Source: Candidatus Moanabacter tarae | GTDB taxonomy: Bacteria > Verrucomicrobiota > Verrucomicrobiia > Opitutales > UBA2987 | Direction of reading: 5' to 3' | Assembly (NCBI GenBank): GCA_003226295.1 | Contig: CP029803.1 | Span: 1,417,477 to 1,481,476 of the forward strand | DNA: 64,000 nt | Shown: positions 18,547 to 28,719 of the stretch, piece by piece | Layout: every line of letters starts with the position of its first letter | How positions within the stretch are numbered: the first letter of the stretch is position 1 | Translations under genes and position numbers: made by a program | Notes under the pieces: generated by a model | The model's input: only the letters and a program-made list of their open reading frames with translations | Told to the model about the DNA's origin: nothing | The model's database searches: none

Positions 18547-21036
18547 CTACTGCTTCAGCGAAGCAGGCTGATTCTGCTCGAAGGTAAGTTCGTCGGCTCC
18601 CGCACCAACCATAATCGGTTCATCCCTCTTTAATTCAGACCTCAAAATCGCTTCCGCAAGAGGATCCTCTAAATGCCTCTCAACTGCGCGGCGCAACGGC
18701 CGTGCACCATACTTTTCATCATATCCCTTTTCAATAAGAAAGTTTTTCGCTTCGTCTGAAATTTTAATCTCGATATCTTGCTCCTTCAAACGCTCCGATA
18801 CTTTGCTAAGTTCGAGGTCAACAATAACGAGAAGATGGTCCCTCGTCAGAGACGGGAATACAACCAGCTCATTTATCCGATTGAGAAACTCTGGTTTAAA
18901 AGTCCGGTTCGTCTCCTCAAGGATTTTCTCCTTTGTCTTCTCGAAATCACCTTGCCCGTCTTCTTCCGTTTCAAATCCAAGACTACTCGATTTGTGTAGG
19001 ATTCGAGCTCCCACATTGGAAGTCATAATAAGGATTGTGTTACGAAAATCAACAGTGCGTCCAAGGCTATCCGTCAGCCGACCATCCTCTAATACTTGAA
19101 GAAGTAATTGAACCACATCAGGATGTGCTTTCTCAATCTCGTCAAAAAGGACCACGCAATAAGGCTTGCGCCGCACCGTCTCCGTAAGTTGGCCACCTTC
19201 TTCATATCCAACATAACCGGGAGGAGATCCGATTAGTCGAGAAACCGTGAACTTCTCCATGTACTCCGACATGTCGAGTTGAACAATGGAATCTTGATCG
19301 CCAAAAATCTTCTCTGCCAAGATTTTTGCCAAATGGGACTTGCCGACCCCTGTCGGTCCTAAAAACATAAAAGACCCGATGGGCCGTCGGGGATCCTTCA
19401 AATCCGCCCTTGAACGCCTTAAGGCCTTCGCAATGACAGCCGTAGCCTCGTTCTGCCCAACCACTTCAGTCTGGAGTTCTTCCTCCAATTTAAGCAATTT
19501 CTCAGTCTCCTTCTGTTCCATACGGCTAAGCGGAATTCCAGTCCAACTGGAAACAATTTGATACATCTCATCTTCATCAACTGTTACCTTGGTTTCCTCG
19601 CGATTCCGCTTCCAATCTTCAAGAATCTCTTCCCTCTTGGCATGCAGCTGTTTTTCCTTATCCCGAAATTTTGCTGCCTCCTCAAAATGTTGCTTGCTGA
19701 TCGCCTCCTCCTTTTTGGAACAGACTTCATCAATTTCCCGAGCTAAGTTTTCTACTTCCGGTGGACGGTTCAAAGAATCAATGCGAGCGCGAGCACCGGA
19801 TTCATCTAGAACGTCAATCGCCTTGTCAGGCAAATACCGACCTGTAATGTAGCGGTCAGAGAATTTAGCCGCCGCCTCGATAGCCTTATCAGTATAAATA
19901 ACTTTGTGGTAGTCCTCATACTTAGGACGGATTCCATTTAGGATCTTGATCGTGTCTTCCACTGAAGGGGCTTCCACTAGTACACTCTGAAACCTCCGAT
20001 CCAATGCACTATCTTTCTCAATGTACTTTCTGTATTCTGAAAGGGTTGTAGCACCTACACACTGTAGCTCACCCCGGGAAAGAGCTGGCTTGAAGATGTT
20101 GGAAGCGTCCATCGCTCCTTCCGCTGCTCCAGCTCCCACGATCGTGTGTAGTTCATCGATAAAGATTATGACATTCTTGGCACGCCGAATTTCATCCATA
20201 ACCGCCTTAATACGTTCTTCAAACTGCCCGCGGTACTTCGTTCCAGCTACCATAAGTGCAAGATCCAAGGTAATGACTCGCTTGTCTGCCAATATTTCCG
20301 GGACAATGCCGGATCCAATCTCCTGAGCAAGCCCCTCAACAATTGCAGTTTTACCCACCCCTGCCTCGCCAATTAAAACTGGATTATTCTTTGTCCGACG
20401 GCAGAGTATCTGAACAACTCGACGAATCTCTTCCTTACGTCCAATCACTGGATCCAGCTCATTGTTTCGTGCGAGTTCGGTCAAATCCCTACCGAAGGCC
20501 TTAAGAGCCGGCATCTTCAACTCTTTTTTCTCTTCCGACCCCATACTAGAAGTTGAAGAGACAGCTTCTTCAGCTTCATTAACAAAATTTGGATCAAGCT
20601 CACTCAGAACCTCGTTCCGACAGCGTTCAATATCAACGTCCAGACTCTGCAATACTCTCGCCGCAACACCTTCGCCTTCCCTCAGTAAACCTAGGAGAAT
20701 ATGCTCCGTCCCAACATAGCTGTGATTCAGTGCCCTGGCTTCTTTCCCTGACAAAGCCAGCACTTTCTTCACCCTTGGTGTATAGGGAATATTTCCTGTT
20801 GGCTTGGATTCTGGACCCGTACCCACCTGTTTTTCCACAGCTGTTCTAACAGTTTCCAGATCGAGACCCATTTTCTGCAGCACGTTAACAGCAACGCCCT
20901 GGCCCAGGTTAATGAGCCCTAGAAGCAAATGTTCCGTTCCAACATAATTGTGGTGGAAACGATCGGCCTCCTTACGGGCCAACGCCAACACTTGCTGAGC
21001 TCGAGGAGTGAAATTATTCATCGGTTCCATCGCCAT
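18547..21036 (-). CDS. clpC: ATP-dependent Clp protease ATP-binding subunit ClpC
   Basis: ClpC is a hexameric AAA+ unfoldase that feeds proteins to ClpP. The 829 residues have two N-terminal Clp_N repeats (about 1-150, recurring [11 protein letters not shown]), a first AAA domain with Walker A GEAGVGKT near residue 228 and [18 protein letters not shown], a central UVR/coiled-coil module near residue 445 ([15 protein letters not shown]), and a second AAA domain with GPTGVGKS near 562 and [12 protein letters not shown]. The M domain distinguishes ClpC from ClpA. It ends the mcsA-mcsB-clpC operon, starting 30 bp after mcsB. In Bacillus, ClpC docks phospho-arginine on its Clp_N domain, which fits the neighbours. 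No clpP in view. Confidence 0.95.
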   Translation of the reverse strand: MAMEPMNNFTPRAQQVLALARKEADRFHHNYVGTEHLLLGLINLGQGVAVNVLQKMGLDLETVRTAVEKQVGTGPESKPTGNIPYTPRVKKVLALSGKEARALNHSYVGTEHILLGLLREGEGVAARVLQSLDVDIERCRNEVLSELDPNFVNEAEEAVSSTSSMGSEEKKELKMPALKAFGRDLTELARNNELDPVIGRKEEIRRVVQILCRRTKNNPVLIGEAGVGKTAIVEGLAQEIGSGIVPEILADKRVITLDLALMVAGTKYRGQFEERIKAVMDEIRRAKNVIIFIDELHTIVGAGAAEGAMDASNIFKPALSRGELQCVGATTLSEYRKYIEKDSALDRRFQSVLVEAPSVEDTIKILNGIRPKYEDYHKVIYTDKAIEAAAKFSDRYITGRYLPDKAIDVLDESGARARIDSLNRPPEVENLAREIDEVCSKKEEAISKQHFEEAAKFRDKEKQLHAKREEILEDWKRNREETKVTVDEDEMYQIVSSWTGIPLSRMEQKETEKLLKLEEELQTEVVGQNEATAVIAKALRRSRADLKDPRRPIGSFMFLGPTGVGKSHLAKILAEKIFGDQDSIVQLDMSEYMEKFTVSRLIGSPPGYVGYEEGGQLTETVRRKPYCVVLFDEIEKAHPDVVQLLLQVLEDGRLTDSLGRTVDFRNTILIMTSNVGARILHKSSSLGFETEEDGQGDFEKTKEKILEETNRTFKPEFLNRINELVVFPSLTRDHLLVIVDLELSKVSERLKEQDIEIKISDEAKNFLIEKGYDEKYGARPLRRAVERHLEDPLAEAILRSELKRDEPIMVGAGADELTFEQNQPASLKQ

Positions 21037-21066
21037 CGCGTACTACCTCTCCAGAATTAGAAGGGA

Positions 21067-22155
21067 TTATAAAATCTTGTGAGCATTGTCAAAGTTAAGA
21101 AGAGTTAAATCGGAAAATTGTTCCCGCACCATGGTAGATCGAAACACATCGCGCTCATCGGGCTCAATAATCCGCTTGGCTTGGTACTGAATATGCCCAG
21201 GTTGCGATACAATTAGGAGTCTATCGATTACCTGGCGCCATTCCTCGCCAACCACATTTAAATCAACCGCAAACCGAAGCAGTGAAAGAAGTTTCAGGGC
21301 CTCATCAGAACTCAAAACTCTACCAAATTTGAGAATCCCATAGGCACGCCCTATCTTATCGAAAATCTTCGAAGGATCAGTCTTTAACAACTTTTGCCTC
21401 GCATTATGCTCCTGCTCGATAATCGAGGAAAGCACATTAGTGAGTCGTTTAATTATCTCTCCCTCGCTCTCCCCAAGAGTCTGTTGATTAGATATCTGGA
21501 ATATACTTCCGGCCGCCTCCGAACCTTCCCCTGATTGACCTCGTACCGCTATACCCAGTTGGTTCACAGCCCTAACCACTTTCTCCATTTGATTACCAAA
21601 AGTCAGGGCTGGAAGATGCATCATTGCCGAAGCTCTTAAACCCGTCCCCACATTGCTTGGGCAAGCTGTCAGGTATCCGAGATCGGAAGAAAAGGCGTAG
21701 TTCAGGTTCTCTTCTATAGAACTATCGAGAGCATTTATAGTCCGCCAAATCCTCTTAAAATTGAAGCCCGCCCGGACCTGTTGAATGCGCAAATGATCCT
21801 CCTCGTTAACCATTATGGAATACGACTGATCTTTGCTGATAAAAACCCCTGCATTCTCTTTGGAACCCATTAATTCGCGACTGATAAGATGCCGTTCCAT
21901 TAGTATTTGCTTCTCTAGATCATCAAGCTCATCGATCGTAAACCGTGTACCTCTCTTCATCTGCGACAACCCTTCGATGGCATCAAAACAGTAGGTCAAA
22001 ATTTCACGACGGTGGGACTCTTTGGCCCACCCGGGAAAAGGATAGCTTTCGAGATTGCGGGCTAGACGTACTCGAGAACTCAATACCACCGGGCAATTCG
22101 ACTTGGCCCCATGGGTTAGCTCAGCTTTTGCCTTTAGAATAGGTTCAACTCGCAT
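21067..22155 (-). CDS. mcsB: Protein arginine kinase McsB
   Basis: McsB is an ATP:guanido phosphotransferase that phosphorylates arginines on proteins and marks them for ClpCP in Firmicutes. The 362-residue sequence shows VVLSSRVRLARNL (near 24), the substrate/nucleotide region MVNEEDHLRI (near 113) and the family signature LTACPSNVGTGLRASAMMHLP with the active-site Cys near residue 167. Length and order are those of bacterial McsB, not of creatine kinases. It begins 3 bp after the mcsA stop, so the two are translationally coupled. Expected targets are damaged or misfolded proteins. Confidence 0.94.
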   Translation of the reverse strand: MRVEPILKAKAELTHGAKSNCPVVLSSRVRLARNLESYPFPGWAKESHRREILTYCFDAIEGLSQMKRGTRFTIDELDDLEKQILMERHLISRELMGSKENAGVFISKDQSYSIMVNEEDHLRIQQVRAGFNFKRIWRTINALDSSIEENLNYAFSSDLGYLTACPSNVGTGLRASAMMHLPALTFGNQMEKVVRAVNQLGIAVRGQSGEGSEAAGSIFQISNQQTLGESEGEIIKRLTNVLSSIIEQEHNARQKLLKTDPSKIFDKIGRAYGILKFGRVLSSDEALKLLSLLRFAVDLNVVGEEWRQVIDRLLIVSQPGHIQYQAKRIIEPDERDVFRSTMVREQFSDLTLLNFDNAHKIL

Positions 22156-22158
22156 TGT

Positions 22159-22671
22159 TCAAGTCTCAGCCGTCTGGGAAGTCGATTCCCTAAGATGATG
22201 AAGTTTATCCCGAATCTCAGCTGCATCTTCGTATCGCTCTTCCTCTACAGCCGTTTTCAGACTCGTCTCTAGATCAACAAGAAACTTATTCCTAGAAACT
22301 CTTTCAATGGCCCTCCGAGGTACTTTCCCGTGATGGACATCCCCCTTGTGCATATTATCGAGCATGGGAAGGATTAAATCTCCCAAATGGGTGTAGCAAT
22401 CAGGACATCCAAGCCGCCCATGCTTCTTAAGATCGCTTGGCGAAAGACCACATGTCTGACAAAGCGGACCCTCCTGCTCAGCCTTGTTTTCCGTCACCAA
22501 GCCAGATTTTGAGAACATGTCCTCAAGAGAAAACCCCTCAGGATCTGTCACCCCCTTATCTCGAGCACAATCCTCACAAAGATGTACCTTGTGAATCTTA
22601 TTACTGATAATTTGTGTTAGGTGCACCGTCGCAGACCTGTCACAAAGCTGGCACTGTAAGGAGTCTCCCAT
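22159..22671 (-). CDS. mcsA: McsA-type zinc-finger/UVR-motif activator of McsB
   Basis: McsA binds and activates the arginine kinase McsB. The 170 residues contain four paired cysteine motifs (CQLC near 7, CEDC near 32, CQTC near 71, CPDC near 87) expected to bind two zinc ions, and a C-terminal UVR motif (LKTAVEEERYEDAAEIRDKLHHL, given here only by its ends). It is the first gene of the operon with mcsB 3 bp downstream and clpC beyond. The Firmicutes repressor gene ctsR, which normally precedes mcsA, is absent from the 392-bp upstream region. Confidence 0.9.
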   Translation of the reverse strand: MGDSLQCQLCDRSATVHLTQIISNKIHKVHLCEDCARDKGVTDPEGFSLEDMFSKSGLVTENKAEQEGPLCQTCGLSPSDLKKHGRLGCPDCYTHLGDLILPMLDNMHKGDVHHGKVPRRAIERVSRNKFLVDLETSLKTAVEEERYEDAAEIRDKLHHLRESTSQTAET

Positions 22672-23063
22672 GATATAGAGGATAAATCAACTTCGGCTCT
22701 CTGATAAAGCCAACAATAAAATTGAAAATTAAGTCGTTTTGCTCATCTACCTCAACCCCATCCTAGCAAATCATATGCCAATATTCTAAGTGGTATTGAT
22801 CACCGAAAGTGAAATCAAGGAAACCATAACAATCCTCCGTCTCCTATCTAACAGTTGGCCATACAGCAAAACTGAACCTCCGCAGTTAGCATCACTCAAA
22901 TAGACAGGTGAGAACGAACTATTAATGAATATTCGCACCGAAAGACCCTACTCTTATGAGAATCCAGCAGCAAGTTTTTCTCCCTTTCGAAACACTCGAT
23001 CCCCCGTGGGATACTTATTCTCATAACGGGCACTATTCTACTAGATCAGACGATCTAGGGTTC
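22672..23063. other. Intergenic region between mcsA and ilvE
   Basis: A 392-bp gap between two minus-strand genes that should hold the mcsA operon promoter. No CtsR-type heptanucleotide direct repeat (GGTCAAA pattern) was noticed. Apart from the hairpin at 23041-23058 next to ilvE, nothing recognisable. Confidence 0.35.
23041..23058 (-). terminator. Possible ilvE terminator hairpin
   Basis: CTAGATC and GATCTAG form a 7-bp stem with loop GTCT on the minus strand, five bases after the ilvE stop. No T-run follows, so any terminator activity would be weak or factor-dependent. Confidence 0.35.
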
Positions 23064-23933
23064 CTAGAGAATCGTTCCTTCTAGAGAGAGCTTTTCGTGA
23101 AACGCACTCATAAGTTGCTGGGTAAGAATACCCGGACGTCCACTACCAATCTTCCTTCCATCGATTTCAGTGACTGGGATGATTTCGGCAGCAGTTCCTG
23201 TCAAAAAACACTCATCTGCAATCCAAAGGTCATATCGAGTCAATTCACTCTCGGTAAGATCCAATCCCTTCTCCTGTGCGATTGCGAACGTAACATCTCT
23301 TGTAATTCCTTTAAGGGCTCCAGCACTGGTCGGAGGCGTTAAAATATCCCTTCCCTTCACTATGTAGATGTTGTCACCAGTACACTCAGCTACGTATCCT
23401 TGATCATTCAACATGAGGGCTTCCATATAACCCTGGTTTATTGCTTCTAGCTTTGCCAAAATATTGTTAAGGTAATTCAATGACTTGATCATTGGAGGCA
23501 AAGCGGCCGGATTTACCCTTCGTGTCGGCACGGTAATGATCTTTAGACCCTCTGTGTAGTAATCTTCTGGATAGAGCTGAATAGTTCCTGCAATCACAAT
23601 CAGCTGTGGATCTTCGCAGACCTTTGGGTTTAAACCAAGAGTTCCCCGACCCCGTGTGGCGCACAGGCGGACGTAACCGTCTATTATATTGTTAGCTCGG
23701 CAGGTTTCACAGACTGCATCAGAGATCTCCCTCCGCGACCAAGGCATATCGAACATTATTGCCTTAGCCGAATACTCTAACCGTTCCAAGTGCTCCTCCA
23801 GCTTAAAAACACACTTATTATAGACTCGAATTCCCTCGAATATCCCATCCCCGTACAAGAATCCATGATCGAAAACCGAAATTTTCGCATCCGCTTCTTC
23901 AACTAATTCACCTGTAATATAGATTTTCATCAA
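23064..23933 (-). CDS. ilvE: Branched-chain amino acid aminotransferase-like class IV transaminase
   Basis: A PLP-dependent fold-type IV aminotransferase (289 residues), most like IlvE, which transfers amino groups between glutamate and branched-chain 2-keto acids. Landmarks: DHGFLYGDGIFEGIRVY, the PLP lysine in MIKSLNYLNN (near Lys148), EATGDN-like AECTGDNIYIV and FLTGTAAEIIPV near the C-terminus. D-amino-acid transaminase or aminodeoxychorismate lyase are the other members of the fold, but the motifs and length favour IlvE. Starts with Met-Met; either is possible. Confidence 0.88.
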   Translation of the reverse strand: MMKIYITGELVEEADAKISVFDHGFLYGDGIFEGIRVYNKCVFKLEEHLERLEYSAKAIMFDMPWSRREISDAVCETCRANNIIDGYVRLCATRGRGTLGLNPKVCEDPQLIVIAGTIQLYPEDYYTEGLKIITVPTRRVNPAALPPMIKSLNYLNNILAKLEAINQGYMEALMLNDQGYVAECTGDNIYIVKGRDILTPPTSAGALKGITRDVTFAIAQEKGLDLTESELTRYDLWIADECFLTGTAAEIIPVTEIDGRKIGSGRPGILTQQLMSAFHEKLSLEGTIL

Positions 23934-24247
23934 TTTTCCCTCGAAGGAACAAAAACCCTCAAGGCAGTACTCTCATTTGAACCAGTGAATGGTTCATAAA
24001 TCGAAGGGAATCGTCAATCGCGAATCGAGCAGTTAAGGTTCCGATTAGCGTTGTACCCATATGTTACCCAACCGGAATACCTGTACGACAATCCCCACCA
24101 CGTATATTTCATCCGTATTGGTTGACATACGTACAGTTCTCGGGATCCATTAGATTCTTCCTAAAATGACAGTCTATATTGTGCAAATCCAACCCTCTCG
24201 TTCCTTTAGTTTGGGCGTTAAACCAACTTAGATCTGAATCTTAAATT
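23934..24247. other. Divergent ilvE/oxidoreductase intergenic region
   Basis: This 314-bp region separates divergent genes. TTGACA at 24122-24127 is a perfect -35 element, but no well-spaced -10 follows within 16-19 bases, so I do not call a promoter. No other feature seen. Confidence 0.35.
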
Positions 24248-25348
24248 GTGAATCCAACCCCCATCGGTATTATAGGTTGCGGGAAGATTAGCCGCGCTTA
24301 TATGCATTTCTGTCGAGATTTTGTGGGCCTTGAGGTCATAGCCTGTGCCGATCTCGATCCGGAAGAAGCGAAACAGTTGGCAGAGGAATTTTCCATCCCT
24401 AAGGTCTGTTTGGTTAATGAACTTCTTTCTAATCCCGACATCGAGATCGTCCTTAATCTGACTATTCCTGCAGCCCACGCAGCGATAAACCGACAGGCCC
24501 TTGAACACAACAAACACGCCTACTGCGAAAAACCCTTTGGACTTAATCGGGAGGAAGGGAAGGAAGTTCTTAAACTCGCTCAGGCAAAAGGCCTTCGTGT
24601 AGGCTGTGCTCCAGACACAGTCTACGGACCAGGAACTCAAACCTGTCGAAAACTGATTGACCAGGGAACAATCGGAGTACCCACAGCCGCAACCGCCTTC
24701 TGTTGTGGATCCGGGCACGAGAGCTGGCACCCGAACCCCGCCTTCTACTACAAACCGGGAGGTGGTCCCCTTTTCGATATGGGACCATACTATCTTACAT
24801 CTCTTGCTGTTCTGCTGGGGCCCGCTACATCGGTAGCTGCAAAAACAAAAAAGACGTTTGCCGAAAGAATCGCAACCAGCGAACAGAGTAACGGTCTCGC
24901 AATTGCAGTGGAAACACCGACTCATCTAGCAGGAATTATCGAGTATGATAACGCGACCATCGCTACTACTACCTTCAGCTTCGACACCATGGGCTCAACT
25001 AGTCTTCCCTTTATCGAGATCTATGGAACGGAAGGAACCCTATCGGTTCCCAACCCTAACCGATTCGACGGTCCTGTTATGATCCGGAAAAGAGACGAAA
25101 AGAGTTGGAACAACATCCCCCTCACTCACTCACACTCGATGGGCCGTGGATTCGGACTCGCCGACATGGCCCACTCCATTCGCACTGGTCGTCCCCACCG
25201 CGCCAATGGAGAACTTGCGCTCCACATCCTTGACCTCATGCAGTCCTTCCACGAGTCCCAAACCTCTGGACAACATATCCAACTAACTACTACCTGCCAA
25301 CGGCCTTCAATGATCCCGATAGACCTGAAGCTCGGATGCATTGACTGA
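24248..25348 (+). CDS. Gfo/Idh/MocA family NAD(P)-dependent oxidoreductase
   Basis: The 366-residue protein has the Rossmann strand IGIIGCGKISRAY (6-18), the EKP catalytic motif at 94-96 and a C-terminal domain with GGGPLFDMGPYYLTSL, which marks the substrate-binding histidine/aspartate region, although the usual HxxD His is replaced (DMGPYY). Start GTG at 24248 follows AAATT. It is a single gene between ilvE and ssrA; no partner in view. Function unresolved beyond a sugar- or polyol-type dehydrogenase. Confidence 0.83.
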   Translation: MNPTPIGIIGCGKISRAYMHFCRDFVGLEVIACADLDPEEAKQLAEEFSIPKVCLVNELLSNPDIEIVLNLTIPAAHAAINRQALEHNKHAYCEKPFGLNREEGKEVLKLAQAKGLRVGCAPDTVYGPGTQTCRKLIDQGTIGVPTAATAFCCGSGHESWHPNPAFYYKPGGGPLFDMGPYYLTSLAVLLGPATSVAAKTKKTFAERIATSEQSNGLAIAVETPTHLAGIIEYDNATIATTTFSFDTMGSTSLPFIEIYGTEGTLSVPNPNRFDGPVMIRKRDEKSWNNIPLTHSHSMGRGFGLADMAHSIRTGRPHRANGELALHILDLMQSFHESQTSGQHIQLTTTCQRPSMIPIDLKLGCID

Positions 25349-25588
25349 AGGTTTAGCCTCAACCATTCCTTAAGCTGGGCGAGCCACCGTATTCAAAATC
25401 TACACCCCGTTAACCTGATACCCTAGCGCTAACTCTCTCCTTGCTTTTTCCTAAATCCCGGTAATCTTATGTTCTGCCCATGGTTCTTTAGAAAGTTACG
25501 GACAGATTAGTTCTTTGCAGTACCACGATAACAGTCTCCCCGAATCTATTCGTCATATCCGTCGACATGATTCCTGTCAATTCGACCT

Positions 25589-25637
25589 CAGATTTAAATC
25601 CGGTAGCTCATTTATGAAGGCAATTGGATTTAAATCT

Positions 25638-25638
<1 letters not shown>
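25589..25638. repeat. 13-bp perfect inverted repeat at the 5' edge of ssrA
   Basis: The arm 25589-25601 (CAGATTTAAATCC) and the arm 25626-25638 (GGATTTAAATCTG) are exact reverse complements, separated by 24 bases. The second arm ends on the first G of the tmRNA. Each arm also contains the self-complementary GATTTAAATC. It could be a promoter operator or a leader stem processed with pre-tmRNA. Confidence 0.6.
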
Positions 25639-25992
<354 letters not shown>

Positions 25993-26037
25993 CTTGAAAT
26001 GCAATGAAGTTATTAAAAAGATCCTTATTACTGGTAG

Positions 26038-27282
26038 ATGAACCCTAACCCGGCCAAAATTTCCGTGAACGACATCGTCTTGGACGTTCCTGATCGGCCG
26101 ATCGCCGTGATTTGTATTGATGGTTGCGCAGATGAATATCTCAGCGTGTCAATGGCTCAGGATCGCATGCCTCATCTGCAGAGGATGGCCGCAGAAGGCT
26201 ATCGTGGCATGGTACGAGCGGCTTTGCCTTCATTCACCAACGTGAACAACTGCGCGATCGTGACTGGCACACCCCCTAATCAGACAGGAATCGCGGGAAA
26301 CTATATTCTCGACCCGGAAACTGGGGAAGAGGTCATGACCAACTCGAGCAAGTTTCTCCGGAACGAATCGATTCTAGCCGCGGCATCGCAAGCGGGGCGC
26401 AAGGTGGCAATGGTGACCGCCAAAGATAAGCTTCGCGAGTTGCTCTCCAAAAACATGGACGGGATCGCCTTCAGCGCCGAGAAAGCTGACGAGGTCACAG
26501 AAAAAGTGAACGGAATCTTGGATGCCGTCGTCCGGATCGGCCCGACGCCACCGATTTATTCCGCCGAAGCAAGCCTTTATGTACTTCGAGCTGGAGTCAA
26601 ATTACTCCAACAGGGCCGGGCAGATTTTCTTTACCTGTCACTGACCGATTATATGCAGCACAAGTTTCCGCCCGAGGCGCCTGAGTCACTGGACTTCTAT
26701 GCTGCTATCGATGAAGAAATTGGACGGCTCATCGAACTGGGCGCGATCGTCGGGGCAACTGCGGATCACGGGATGAACGCCAAGTGCCGGGCGGATGGAT
26801 CGATCAACGTGATATATCTGGAAACCGAGCTGGAGAAACAATTCGGTCCGGGTTATCGCGTCATCTGTCCGATCACCGATCCCTACGTTGTACATCATGG
26901 AGCATTGGGTGGAGCCGTGAATGTGTACCTTCCCAAAGGAGTCGAAGGTTCAGCGATTGGCCGTTGGATCTTCGATCTGCCAGGTGTCGCCGAGGTTCAC
27001 GACCGGGAGGCAGCCGCCTCCAAGCTCGAACTTCCCGCCGATCGAATCGGTGACCTGTTCGTGATGTCCACCCGGGATGCGGTCATCGGCCGGACCCCGG
27101 AGCACCACGACTTGTCCAAGCTAGACGGGTCTCTCCGTTCTCACGGAGGACGCTACGAAGAAATGGTTCCGATGCTCCTATCCGAACCGCTGAACGACCG
27201 ATATCAGGCCAAAGCCGCCGGGGACCCTCGCAATTTCGAGATCTTCGACTTTGTTTGCAACGGTACTCGACCCAATAACTAA
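26038..27282 (+). CDS. phnA: Phosphonoacetate hydrolase
   Basis: PhnA cleaves the C-P bond of phosphonoacetate into acetate and phosphate with two zinc ions (alkaline phosphatase superfamily). The expected residues are in place: Asp28 (ICIDGCADEY), nucleophile Thr67 (SFTNVNNCAIVTG), Asp204/His208 (TDYMQHK), Asp243/His244 (ADHGMN) and His369 (RSHGGRYEEMVPM). The 414 residues match the family. It starts 45 bp after the tmRNA and is followed after 9 bp by a dehydrogenase gene, so they form one operon. GC is visibly higher (about 60% in places) than in flanking genes, which suggests recent acquisition. Confidence 0.93.
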   Translation: MNPNPAKISVNDIVLDVPDRPIAVICIDGCADEYLSVSMAQDRMPHLQRMAAEGYRGMVRAALPSFTNVNNCAIVTGTPPNQTGIAGNYILDPETGEEVMTNSSKFLRNESILAAASQAGRKVAMVTAKDKLRELLSKNMDGIAFSAEKADEVTEKVNGILDAVVRIGPTPPIYSAEASLYVLRAGVKLLQQGRADFLYLSLTDYMQHKFPPEAPESLDFYAAIDEEIGRLIELGAIVGATADHGMNAKCRADGSINVIYLETELEKQFGPGYRVICPITDPYVVHHGALGGAVNVYLPKGVEGSAIGRWIFDLPGVAEVHDREAAASKLELPADRIGDLFVMSTRDAVIGRTPEHHDLSKLDGSLRSHGGRYEEMVPMLLSEPLNDRYQAKAAGDPRNFEIFDFVCNGTRPNN

Positions 27283-27291
27283 CTTCGCAAG

Positions 27292-28710
27292 ATGTCTCTT
27301 GATCTGCCATCCTATATTTGTGGCGAAGCGATCACCACCGGTCGGAAATTCGATGTCTACTATCCATACGATGGCTCACTGAGCGGTACAGTATCAGTAA
27401 TTGACCGATCCCATCTCGAAGATGCAATCACCGGGGCGCTGGATGGGTCCGGACCGTTATCGCGCTTCGAGCGATCTGAGATTCTCAACAATGTCAGGGA
27501 ACTGTTAACCGATAAAGCTGAGCAGTTCGCTCATTTGATCCGGCTAGAATCGGGACTCTGCATGCGTGAGACACGTTACGAAGTTGGCCGGGCTCAAGAC
27601 GTCCTTCAGTTCGCTGCCATCGAAGCGCTGAAGGACGACGGTCAGATTTTCTCCTGTGATATCTCGCCGCAGGGCAAATCCCGCAAGATTTTCACGCAAC
27701 GCGACCCGCTGAACCTCGCAGCGGCGATCACCCCGTTTAATCACCCCTTAAACCAAGTGGCGCACAAGGTCGCTCCGGCGATCGCAGCGGGAACACCGAT
27801 CATGGTGAAACCGTCCATCAAGACACCACTGACCGCGATCCGGTTCGCCGAATTGTTTTACGAAGCAGGATTACCAGGCTGGATGCTAAGTGTCTTTGCC
27901 GGTGAGATCGATGAGGTGGTAGAGCCGATGATCCGCGACGAGCGTGTGCAACTTGTAACCTTCACCGGCGGAACACCCGTCGGGAGACGGATTGCTTCCA
28001 TCGCCGGTTACAAGAAGCTCTGTCTGGAGCTAGGGGGCAATTCCCCCTTAATCGTTCTCGAAGATGCCGATCTGGATTTAGCGGTCACACTGGCTGCCGA
28101 AGGATGTTACCGCAATAGTGGGCAGCGCTGCACGGCCGTTAAACGCTTGTTGATTCAAGAGCCCATTGTTGAGGAATTCACCCGACGGTTCGTAGATAAA
28201 ACAGGTGAATACAAATGTGGCGATCCGGCCGACGAAGCCACCAGTATCGGCACGGTGATTGACGAAGAAGCCGCGCAACTCCTGGAACGCCGCGTTCAAC
28301 AAGCGGTCGATGAAGGCGCCAAGCTGCTGATCGGAGGAAAACGGACCGGAACACTGATGGAGCCGACAATCATTGCCGATGTGCCACGGACTACTGAAAT
28401 GGTGTGCGAAGAGTCCTTCGGGCCACTGGCTCCGATCCTCACCGTACGAGACCTGGATGATGCCATCGAACTGGCCAACAGCTCAAACTTCGGGCTTTCC
28501 TCCGGCGTGGTGACCAACGATTTGGCGGCGGCGACCAAGGCCATCCAATCTCTAAAAACGGGAACGGTAAATATCAATCAAGTACCGGGATACCGGATCG
28601 AGTTGTCGCCATTCGGCGGCATTAAAGATTCGGGGCTGGGGATCAAGGAAGGAATCATCGAAGCAATGAAGTTCATGACGACAGTAAAGACTTTTTCACT
28701 TCCTTGGTGA
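27292..28710 (+). CDS. phnY: Phosphonoacetaldehyde dehydrogenase
   Basis: An NAD(P)-dependent aldehyde dehydrogenase (472 residues) with LELGGNSPLIV (general-base Glu), the catalytic Cys280 in NSGQRCTAVKR and ITPFNHPLNQVAHKVAPAIAAG. Beside phnA this is best read as PhnY, which oxidises phosphonoacetaldehyde to phosphonoacetate. The family is large and the specificity comes from context. It begins 9 bp after phnA and ends 9 bp before the next gene. High GC like its neighbours. Confidence 0.88.
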   Translation: MSLDLPSYICGEAITTGRKFDVYYPYDGSLSGTVSVIDRSHLEDAITGALDGSGPLSRFERSEILNNVRELLTDKAEQFAHLIRLESGLCMRETRYEVGRAQDVLQFAAIEALKDDGQIFSCDISPQGKSRKIFTQRDPLNLAAAITPFNHPLNQVAHKVAPAIAAGTPIMVKPSIKTPLTAIRFAELFYEAGLPGWMLSVFAGEIDEVVEPMIRDERVQLVTFTGGTPVGRRIASIAGYKKLCLELGGNSPLIVLEDADLDLAVTLAAEGCYRNSGQRCTAVKRLLIQEPIVEEFTRRFVDKTGEYKCGDPADEATSIGTVIDEEAAQLLERRVQQAVDEGAKLLIGGKRTGTLMEPTIIADVPRTTEMVCEESFGPLAPILTVRDLDDAIELANSSNFGLSSGVVTNDLAAATKAIQSLKTGTVNINQVPGYRIELSPFGGIKDSGLGIKEGIIEAMKFMTTVKTFSLPW

Positions 28711-28719
28711 ACATCGGCG

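Noticed and set aside
24122..24144. A sigma70 promoter from the perfect TTGACA
   Set aside because: No acceptable -10 element occurs at 16-19 bases spacing.
24218..24925. A 235-codon frame on the minus strand
   Set aside because: It lies opposite the Gfo/Idh/MocA gene with its clear Rossmann and EKP motifs; its own translation is Cys-rich and featureless.
25571..25601. A second, degenerate tmRNA 5' end
   Set aside because: Only 11 bases repeat; no acceptor pairing partner is present, so this is at most a small duplication.
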